The translations under genes and the position numbers were made by a program. Under the pieces are notes generated by a model, which was given only the letters and a program-made list of their open reading frames with translations, did not search any database and was not told the DNA's origin. 64,000 bases of DNA from Thinopyrum elongatum (lineage: Eukaryota; Streptophyta; Magnoliopsida; Poales; Poaceae): positions 1,347,359 through 1,411,358 of the forward strand of contig JAAAXO010000119.1 in NCBI GenBank assembly GCA_011799875.1, given 5' to 3'. Shown here in pieces: positions 55,381-64,000 of the stretch; positions within the stretch are counted from its first letter, which is position 1, and the number at the start of each line of letters is the position of its first letter.

Positions 55381-58300
55381 GCTCCCCGGCGCGATCAACT
55401 TACCTTGGAAGCTGGACTCACGGTCTGCCCCGGTGCTGGAATCCATTTAGGTTGTAACCGTAGAACGGGCGTAATCTGGTCATACGAACTCCGTTTGAGC
55501 TCCACAACCTGCCAAAACGACAGCAACAAAAAGCCGTATACCCCGGTGTCCCACTTCGTCGGCTACGGCAAAGTTTCGGAGGCCAAAACTGGCTTGCAAA
55601 ATTGAGTTCCTGATGATTTAATCGCTGGCGTGTCCACTCCTATCCTCTAAAATCGTTACGTGAGCTCACCCATGGACACATGTTGGGACAATAATGTACA
55701 GAATAATGGGATATGATTCCATTTGTGCACCAACAAGGCCTACATGTCAGTCTGGATAGAAGGAGGAGGCTCCTTGGTGCACCAAAACACCCCAGAAATG
55801 AAGTTTTGCATGCTCTATCACTCATCTCGCTGCCAGCCGCATGTTTGGGCAAGAACATGCGTCATCCTTGCACGAAGATGTGCATAGCAGCTCTTCTGCA
55901 CTCTTTTCATTTACAAGCAAAATAATAGGTCATTCCAAGTGTTGAAAGATGGCTGCTCGGCGCGATCAACTTACCTTTGATGCTCGACTCATGGTCTGCC
56001 CCGGTGCTGAAATCCATTTAGGTTGTATCCGTAGAACGGGCGTAATCTGGTCATACGAACTCTGTTTGAGCTCCACAACCTGCCTAAATGACCGAAACGA
56101 AAAGCCGTATACCCCGGTGGCCTACTTCGTCGACTACGGAAAGTTTCGGAGGCCAAAAATGGCTTGCAAAATTGAGTTCCTGATGATTTTATCGCTGGCG
56201 TGTCCACTCCTAGCCTCTTAAATCGTTACGTGAGCTCACCCATGGACACATGTTGGGACAATAATGTATAGAATAATGGGATATGATTCCATTTGTGCAC
56301 CAACAAGGCCTACATGTCAGTCTGGATAGAAGGAGGAGGCTCCTTGGTGCACCAAAACACCCCAGAAATGAAGTTTTGCATGCTCTATCACCCATCCCGC
56401 TGCCAGCCGCATGTTTGGGCAAGAACATGCGTCATCCTTGGACGAAGATGTGCATAGCAGCTCTTCTGCGCTCTTATAATTTACACGCAGAATAATAGGT
56501 CATTCCGAGTGTTGAAAGATGGCTCCCCGGCGTGATCAACTTACCTTGGAAGCTCGACTCATGGTCTGCCCCGGTGTTGGAATCCATTTAGGTTGTATCC
56601 GTAGAACGGGCGTAATCTGGTCATACGAACTCCGTTTGAGCTCCACAACCAGCCAAAACGACCGCAACGAAAAGCCGTATACCCCTATGGCCCACTTCGT
56701 CGGCTACGGCAAAGTTTCGGAGGCCAAAAGTGGCTTGCAAAATTGAGTTCCTGATGATTTAATCACTGGCGTGTCCACTCCTTGCCTCTATAATCGTTAC
56801 GTGAGCTCACCCATGGACACATGTTGGGACAATAATTTATAGAATAATGGGATATGGTTTCATTTGTGCACCAACAAGGCCTACATGTCAGTCTGGATAG
56901 AAGGAGGAGGCTCCTTGGTGCACCAAAACAACCCAGAAATGAAGTTTTGCATGCTCTAGCACCCATCCCGCTGCCAGCCGCATGTTTGGGCAAGAACATG
57001 CATCATCCTTGGACGAAGATGTGCATAGCAGCTCTTCTGCTCTCTTATCATTTACATGCAAAATAATAGGTCATTCCGAGTGTTGAAAGATGGCTCCCCG
57101 GCGCGATCAACTTACCTTGGAAGCTCGACTCACGGTCTGCCCTGGTGTTGGAATCCATTTTGGTTGTATCCGTAGAACGGGTGTAATCTGGTCATACGAA
57201 CTCCGTTTGAGCTCCACAACCTGCCAAAATGACTGCAACGAAAAGTCGTACACCCCGGTGGCCCACTTCGTCGGCTACGCTAATGTTTCGGAGGCCAAAA
57301 CTGGCTTGGAATATAGAGTTCCTAATGATTTGATAGCTGGCGTGTCCACTCCTAGCTTCTAAAATCGTTACGTGAGCTCACCCATGGACACATGTTGGGA
57401 CAATAATGTACAGAATAACGGGATATGATTCTATTTGTGCACCAACAAGGCCTACATGTCAGTCTGGATAGAAGGAGGAGGCTCCTTGGTGCACCAAAAC
57501 ACCCCAGAAATGAAGTTTTGCATGCTCTATTACTCATCCCGCTGCCAGCCGCATGTTTGGGCAAGAACATGCGTCATCCTTGGACAAAGATGTGCATAGC
57601 AGCTCTTCTGTGCTCTTTTCATTTACACGCAAAATAATAGGTCATTCCTAGTGTTGAAAGACGGCTCGCCAGTGCGATCAACTTACCTTGGAAGCTCGAC
57701 TCATGGTCTGCCCCGGTGCTGGAATCCATTTAGGTTGTATCCGTAGAACGGGCGTAATCTGGTCATACGAACTCCGTTTGAGCTCCACAACCTGCCAAAA
57801 CGACCGCAATGAAAAGTCGTATACTCCGGTGGCCCACTATGTCAGCTATGCAAAGTTTCAGAGGCCAAAACTGGCTTGCAAAATTGAGTTCTTGATGATT
57901 CAATCGTTGGCGTGTCCACTCCTAGCCTCTTAAATCGTTACGTGAGCTCACCCATGGACACATGTTGGGACAATAATGTACAGAATAATAGGATATGATT
58001 CCATTTGTGCACCAACAAGGCCTACATGTCAGTCTAGATAGAAGGAGGAGGCTCCTTGGTGCACCAAAACACCCCAAAAATGAAGTTTTGCATGCTCTAT
58101 CACCCATCCAGCTGCCAGCCGCATGTTTGGGCAAGAACAAGCGTCATCCTTGGACGAAGATGTGCATAGCAGCTCTTCTGCGCTCTTATCATTTACATGC
58201 AAAATAATAGTTCATTCTGAGTGTTGAAAGATGGCTCCCCGGCGTGATCAACTTACCTTGGAAGCTGGACTCACGGTCTGCCCCGGTGCTGGAATCCATT

Positions 58301-59945
58301 TAGGTTGTAACCGTAGAACGGGCGTAATCTGGTCATACGAACTCCGTTTGAGCTCCACAACCTGCCAAAACGACCGCAACCAAAAGCCGTATACCCCGGT
58401 GGCCCACTTCGTCGGCTATGGCAAAGTTTCGGAGGCCAAAACTGGCTTGCAAAATTGAGTTCCTGATGATTTAATCGCTGGCGTGTCCACTCCTATCCTC
58501 TAAATTCATTACGTGAGCTCACCCATGGACACATGTTGGGAAAATAACGTACAGAATAACGGGATATGATTCCATTTGTGCACCAACAAGGCCTACATGT
58601 CAGTCTGGATAGAAGGAGGAGGCTCCTTGGTGCACCAAAACACCCCAGAAATGAAGTTTTGCATGCTCTATCACTCATCTCGCTGCCAGCCGCATGTTTG
58701 TGCAAGAACATGCGTCATCCTTGGACGAAGATGTGCATAGCAGCTCTTCTGCGCTCTTTTCATTTACAAGCAAAATAATAGGTCATTCCAAGTGTTGAAA
58801 GATGGCTGCCCGGCGTGATCAACTTACCTTGGAAGCTCGACTCACAGTCTGCCCCGGTGCTGAAATCCATTTAGGTTGTATCCGTAGAACGGGCGTAATC
58901 TAGTCATACGAACTCCGTTTGAGCTCCACAACCTGCCAAAACGGCCGAAACGAAAAGCCGTATACCCCGGTGGCCTACTTCGTCGACTACGGAAAGTTTC
59001 GGAGGCCAAAAATGGCTTGCAAAATTGAGTTCCTGATGATTTTATCGCTGGCGTGTCCACTCCTAGCCTCTAAAATCGTTACGTGAGCTCACCCATGGAC
59101 ACATGTTGGGACAATAATGTATAGAATAATGGGATATGATTCCATTTGTGCACCAACAAGGCCTACATGTCAGTCTGGATAGAAGGAGGAGGCTCCTTGG
59201 TGCACCAAAACACCCCAAAAATGAAGTTTTGCATGCTCTATCACCCATCCCGCTGCCAGCCGCATGTTTGGGCAAGAACAAGCGTCATCCTTGGACGAAG
59301 ATGTGCATAGCAGCTCTTCTGCGCTCTTATCATTTACACGCAAAATAATAGGTCATTCCGAGTGTTGAAAGATGGCTCCCCGGCGCGATCAACTTACCTT
59401 GGAAGCTCGACTCACGGTCTGCCCCGGTGCTGGAATCCACTTAGGTTGTATCCATGGAATGGGCATAATTTGGTCATACGAACTCCGTTTGAGCTCCACA
59501 ACCTGCCAAAATGACCGCAACGAAAAGCCGTATGCCCCGGTGGCCCACTTTGTCGGCTACGGCAAAGTTTCAGAGGCCAAAACTGGCTTGCAAAATTGAG
59601 TTCCTGATGATTTAATAGCTGGCGAGTCCACTCCTAGCCTCTAAAATCGTTACGTGAGCTCACCCATGGACACATGTTGGCACAATAATGTACAGAATAA
59701 CGGGATATGATTCCATTTGTGCACCAACAAGGCCTACATGTCAGTCTGGATAGAAGGAGGAGGTTCCTTGGTGCAGTAAAACACCCCAGAAATGAAGTTT
59801 TGCATGCTCTATCATCCATCCCGCTGCCAGCCGCATGTTTGGGCAAGAACATGCGTCATCCTTGGATGAAGATGTGCATAGCAGCTCTTCTGCGCTCTTA
59901 TCATTTACACGCAAAATAATAGGTCATTCCGAGTGTTGAAAGATG

Positions 59946-60516
59946 GCTCCCCGGCATGATCAACTTACCTTGGAAGCTCGACTCACGGTCTGCCCCGGTG
60001 CCAGAATCCATTTAGGTTGTATCCGTAGAACGGGCGTAATCTGGTCATACGAACTCCATTTGAGCTCCACAACCTACCAAAACGACCGCAACGAAAAGCC
60101 GTATACCACAGTGGCCCACTTCATCGGCTACAACATTGTTTCGGAGGCCAAAACTGGCTTGGAAAATTGAGTAACTGATGATTTATTAGCTGGCGTGTCC
60201 ACTCCTAGCCTCTAAAATCGTTACGTGAGCTCACCCATGGACACATGTTGGAACAATAATGAACAGAATAACGGGATATGATTCCATTTGTGCACCAACA
60301 AGGCCTACATGTCAGTCTGGATAGAAGGAGGAGTCTCCTTGGTGCACCAAAACACCCCAGAAATGAAGTTTTGCATGCTCTATCACTCATCTCGCTGCCA
60401 GCCGCATGTTTGGGCAAGAACATGCGTCATCCTTGGACGAAGATGTGCATAGAAGCTCTTCTCCGCTCTTTTCATTTACAAGCAAAATAATAGGTCATTC
60501 CAAGTGTTGAAAGATG
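59946..60516. repeat. Chimeric monomer 106 with a rare first-half allele
   Basis: The first half is not one of types a-e and has CTACAACATTG where nearly all copies have CTACGGCAATG or CTACGGCAAAG. The second half carries type b marks (CACTCATCTCGC, TTTCATTTACAAGC, ATTCCAAGTG) and is followed by type c, as type b normally is. The rare allele occurs elsewhere only at 20165-20175 as far as I can see. Confidence 0.7.
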
Positions 60517-61085
60517 GCTGCCCGGCGCGATCAACTTACCTTGGAAGCTCGACTCACGGTCTGCCCCGGTGCTGAAATCCATTTAGGTTGTATCCGTAGA
60601 ACGGGCGTAATCTGGTCATACGAACTCCGTTTGAGCTCCACAACCTGCCAAAACGACCGAAACGAAAAGCCGTATACCCGGGTGGCCTACTTCGTCGACT
60701 AGAGGAAGTTTCGGAGGCCAAAAATGGCTTGCAAAATTGAGTTCCTGATGACTTAATCGCTGGCGTGTCCACTCCTAGCCTCTAAAATCGTTATGTGAGC
60801 TCACCCATGGAACATGTTGGGACAATAATGTATAGAATAATGGGATATGATTCCATTTGTGCACCAACAAGGCCTACATGTCAGTCTGGATAGAAGGAGG
60901 AGGCTCCTTGGTGCACCAAAACAACCCAGAAATGAAGTTTTGCATGCTCTAGCACCCATCCCGCTGCCAGCCGCATGTTTGGGCAAGAACATGCGTCATC
61001 CTTGGACGAAGATGTGCATAGCAGCTCTTCTGCGCTCTTATCATTTACATGCAAAATAATAGGTCATTCCGAGTGTTGAAAGATG
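60517..61085. repeat. Chimeric monomer 107 (c first half, d second half), 569 bp
   Basis: The first half is type c (GATGGCTGC, CCGAAACG, AAAAATGGC). The second half turns to type d (CAACCCAG, CTCTAGCACC, CATTTACATGC) between about 60855 and 60921 and is followed by type e. A further 1-bp loss at CATGGAACATG near 60811 makes it the shortest monomer in the window. Confidence 0.75.
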
Positions 61086-63938
61086 GCTCCCCGGCGCGAT
61101 CAACTTACCTTGGAAGCTCGACTCACGGTCTGCCCTGGTGTTGGAATCCATTTAGGTTGTATCCGTAGAACAGGTGTAATCTGGTCATACGAACTCCGTT
61201 TGAGCTCCACAACCTGCCAAAATGACTGCAAGGAAAAGCCGTATACCTCGGTGGCCCACTTCGTCGGCTACGGCAATGTTTCGGAGGCCAAAACTGGCTT
61301 GGAAAATAGAGTTCCTAATGATTTGATAGCTGGTGTGTCCACTCCTAGCTTCTAAAATCGTTATGTGAGCTCACCCATGGACACATGTTGGGACAATAAT
61401 GTACAGAATAACGGGATATGATTCTATTTGTGCACCAACAAGGCCTACATGTCAGTCTGGATAGAAGGAGGAGGCTCCTTGGTGCACCAAAACACCCTAG
61501 AAATGAAGTTTTGCATGCTCTATTACTCATCGCGCTGCCAGCCGCATGTTTGGGCAAGAACATGCGTCATCCTTGGACGAAGATGTGCATAGCAGCTCTT
61601 CTGTGCTCTTTTCATTTACACGCAAAATAATAGGTCATTTCTAGTGTTGAAAGACGGCTCCCCGGTGCGATCAACTTACCTTGGAAGCTCGACTCATGGT
61701 CTGCCCCGGTGCTGGAATCCATTTAGGTTGTATCCGTAGAACGGGCGTAATCTGGTCATACGAACTCCGTTTGAGCTCCACAACCTACCAAAACGACCGC
61801 AATGAAAAGCCGTATACCCCGGTGGCCCACTATGTCAGCTATGCAAAGTTTCAGAGGCCAAAACTAGCTTGCAAAATTGAGTTCTTGATGATTCAATCGT
61901 TGGCGTGTCCACTCCTAGCCTCTAAAATCGTTACGTGAGCTCACCCATGGACACATGTTAGGACAATAATGTACAGAATAATAGGATATGATTCCATTTG
62001 TGCACCAACAAGGCCTACATGTCAGTCTAGATAGAAGGAGGAGGCTCCTTGGTGCACCAAAACACCCCAAAAATGAAGTTTTGCATGCTCTATCACCCAT
62101 CCCGCTGCCAGCCGCATGTTTGGGCAGGAACAAGCGTCATCCTTGGACGAAGATGTGCATAGCAGCTCTTCTGTGCTCTTATCATTTACACGCAAAATAA
62201 TAGTTCATTCCGAGTGTTGAAAGATGGTTCCCCGGCGCGATCAACTTACCTTGGAAGCTGGACTCACGGTCTGCCCCGGTGCTGGAATCCATTTTGGTTG
62301 TAACCGTAGAACGGGCGTAATCTGGTCATACGAACTCCATTTGAACTCCACAACCTGCCAAAACGACCACAACAAAAAGCCGTATACCCCGGTGGCCCAC
62401 TTCCTCGGCTACGGCAAAATTTCGGAGGCCAAAACTGGCTTGCAAAATTGAGTTCCTGATGATTTAATCGCTGGCGTGTCCACTCCTATCCTCTAAAATC
62501 GTTACGTGAGCTCACCCATGGACACATGTTGGGACAATAATGTACAGAATAACAGGATATGATTCCATTTGTGCACCAACAAGGCCTACATGTCAGTCTG
62601 GATAGAAGGAGGAGGCTCCTTGGTGCACCAAAACAGCCCAGAATTGAAGTTTTGCATGCTCTATCACCCATCCCGCTGCCAGCCGCATGTTTGGGCAAGA
62701 ACATTTGTCATCCTTGGACGAAGATGTGCATAGCAACTCTTCTGCGCTCTTATCATTTACACGCAAAATAATAGGTCATTCCGAGTTTTGAAAGATGTCT
62801 CCCCGGTGCGATCAACTTACCTTGGAAGCTCGACTCACGGTCTGCCCTGGTGCTGGAATCCATTTAGGTTGTATCCGTAGAACGGGCGTAATCTGGTCAT
62901 ACAAACTCTGTTTGAGCTCCACAACCTGCCAAAACGACCGCAATGAAAAGCCGTATACCCCGGTGACCCACATTGTCGGCTATGGAAATGTTTTGGAGGC
63001 CAAAACTGGCTTGCAAAATTGAGTTCCTGATGATTTAATAGCTGGAGTGTCCACTCCTAGCCTCTAAAATCGTTACGTGAGCTCACCGATGGACACATGT
63101 TGGGACAATAATGTATAGAATAACGGGATATGATTCCATTTGTGCACCAACAAGGCCTATATGTCAGTCTGGATAGAAGGAGGAGGCTCCTTGGTGCACT
63201 AAAACACCCCAGAAATGAAGGTTTGCATGCTCTATCACCCATCCCGCTGCCAGCCGCATGTTTGGGCAAGAACATGCATCATCCTTGGATGATGATGTGC
63301 ATAGCAGCTCTTCTACCTCTTATCGTTTACACACAAAATAATAGGTCATTCCGAGTGTTGAAAGATGGCTCCCCGGCGTGATCAACTTACCTTGGAAGCT
63401 CGACTCACGGTCTGCCCCGGTGCTGGAATCCATTTAGGTTGTATCCGTAGAACGGGTGTAATCTGGTCATACGAACTCCGTTTGAGCTCCACAACCTGCC
63501 AAAACGACCACAACAAAAAGCCGTATACCCCGGTGGCCCACTTTGTCGGCTATGGCAAAGTTTCAGAGGCCAAAACTAGCTTGCAAAATTGAGTTCCTGA
63601 TGATTTAATCGTTGGCGTGTCCACTCCAAGCCTCTAAAATCGATACATGAGCTCACCCATGGACACATGTTGGGACAATAACGTACAGAATAATGGGATA
63701 TGATTCCATTTGTGCACCAACAAGGCCTACATGTCAGTCTGGACAGAAGGAGGAGGCTCCTTGGTGCACCAAAACAGCCCAGAAATGAAGTTTTGCATGC
63801 TCTATCACCCATCCCGCTGCCAACCGCATGTTTGGGCAAGAACATGCGTCATCCTTGGACGAAGATGTGCATAGCAACTCTTCTGCGCTCTTATCATTTA
63901 CACGCAAAATAATAGGTCATTCCGAGTGTTGAAAGATG

Positions 63939-64000
63939 GCTCCCCGGCGCGATCAACTTACCTTGGAAGCTCAACTCACGGTCTGCCCCGGTGCTGGAAT
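63939..64000. repeat. Partial monomer at right window edge
   Basis: The first 62 nt of a further monomer (GCTCCCCGGCGCGATC onward) run to the end of the window, so the array continues. The left edge of the window happens to fall at the phase start used here. Confidence 0.95.

Larger units (their letters stand above)
51957..62797. repeat. Pentameric a-b-c-d-e pattern with irregular copies
   Basis: From 52528 monomers classify by linked variants as a b c d e/a b c d e a b c f g/b c/d e a b. Tags are GTCAGCTATGCAAAG (a), GAAGCTGGACTC with TTGTAACCG (b), GATGGCTGC with GTCGACTACGGAAAG (c), CCGGTGTTGGAATCC with CTAGCC or CCAGCC (d), and TGTTGGAATCCATTTTGG (e), whose second half has CTATTACTCATC. 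Types a and c each carry their own 1-bp deletion, so these units are 570 bp. Slashes mark chimeric monomers. The cycle a-b-c-d-e is inferred from the preserved neighbours. Confidence 0.8.
1..64000. repeat. Tandem satellite array, 571-bp monomer, about 112.1 copies
   Basis: Every stretch of the window aligns to the same 571-bp unit in one orientation, with no foreign insert. With the phase set at GCTCCCC, monomers start at 1, 572, 1143, 1713, 2284, 2855, 3426, 3997, 4568, 5138, 5709, 6280, 6851, 7422, 7993, 8564, 9134, 9705, 10276, 10847, 11418, 11989, 12560, 13131, 13702, 14273, 14844, then every 571 bp to 21696, then 22266, 22837, 23408, 23978, 24549, 25120, 25690, then every 571 bp to 49672, then 50244, 50815, 51386, 51957, 52528, 53098, 53669, 54239, 54810, 55381, 55952, 56522, 57093, 57664, 58234, 58805, 59375, 59946, 60517, 61086, 61657, 62227, 62798, 63368 and 63939. 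Thirteen units are 570 bp, one is 572 and one is 569. Both array ends lie outside the window. Orientation and phase are arbitrary choices. No function beyond heterochromatin structure can be read from the sequence. Confidence 0.98.
46246..64000. repeat. Right-hand subfamily (GGCC/TTGCA type) of the satellite
   Basis: From monomer 82 on, most copies read GAGGCCAAAACTGGCTTGCA and TTTAATCGCTGG. To the left almost all read GAGGACAAAACTGGCTTGGA and TTTAATAGCTGG. Monomer 73 is the leftmost clear member, and monomer 23 (about 12770) has only the GGCC change. A few right-hand copies (for example monomers 86, 89, 106 and 108) are intermediate, with GGCC but TTGGA. The linked variants define two subfamilies of one satellite with a mixed zone between about 41 and 46 kb. 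Confidence 0.85.

Noticed and set aside
1..64000. Possible CRISPR array or phage/bacterial repeat system
   Set aside because: The repeated unit is 571 bp with no short constant repeat alternating with unique spacers, and there are no cas-like or other genes.
1..64000. Ribosomal DNA spacer or LTR retrotransposon repeats
   Set aside because: I see no rRNA gene sequence, no primer-binding site or polypurine tract context, no pol or gag coding sequence, and all units are contiguous with no unique interior.
1..64000. CENP-B box or plant telomere repeats (TTTAGGG)
   Set aside because: No match to the 17-bp CENP-B box pattern and no tandem TTTAGGG or CCCTAAA. The recurrent ATTTAGGTTG string is an isolated part of the monomer.

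Overview
This window is one uninterrupted array of tandem satellite DNA. All 64 kb consists of head-to-tail copies of a 571-bp monomer in a single orientation: 112 complete monomers plus a 62-nt partial copy at the right edge. I see no genes, RNA genes, transposons, CRISPR arrays, telomere repeats, inversions or non-satellite spacers. Such an array points to nuclear heterochromatin (centromeric, pericentromeric or subtelomeric) of a eukaryote. Many differences between copies are C-to-T or G-to-A changes at CpG, as expected for methylated plant heterochromatin. A plant is the most likely source. From memory, monomer lengths near 570 bp fit Triticeae satellites such as the rye subtelomeric pSc250 family and wheat TaiI or CentT566-like repeats. 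I cannot confirm any of these without a search.

The interest lies in the higher-order structure, read from shared sequence variants. Setting monomer 1 at base 1 (phase GCTCCCC), the layout is as follows. 1-5 kb is a loosely scrambled zone. 6-12 kb holds a 7-monomer repeat built from 4- and 3-monomer steps. 12-14.3 kb is a fine mosaic. 14.3-17.7 kb is a dimeric repeat. 21.5-26.0 kb is a 1,712-bp trimer in 2.65 copies that look identical. 26.2-31.9 kb is a pentamer in two nearly identical copies. 32.5-39.4 kb is a more diverged trimer in four copies. 41.8-46.4 kb is a tetramer in two nearly identical copies. 52-62 kb is a pentameric pattern (a-b-c-d-e) broken by chimeric monomers. A sequence subfamily switch lies between about 41 and 46 kb: the left part reads GAGGACAAAACTGGCTTGGA, the right part mostly carries GGCC in place of GGAC and TTGCA in place of TTGGA.

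The monomer length is very constant. Fifteen of 112 monomers depart from 571 bp, each by one or two bases, and these trace to about eight single-base indel events. Recombination between copies has therefore been in register. The short open frames on both strands (about 75 and 70 codons on +, 72 on -) are by-products of the repeat: the period is not a multiple of three, and many copies carry stops. There is no gene system here. The content is satellite turnover, not protein function.
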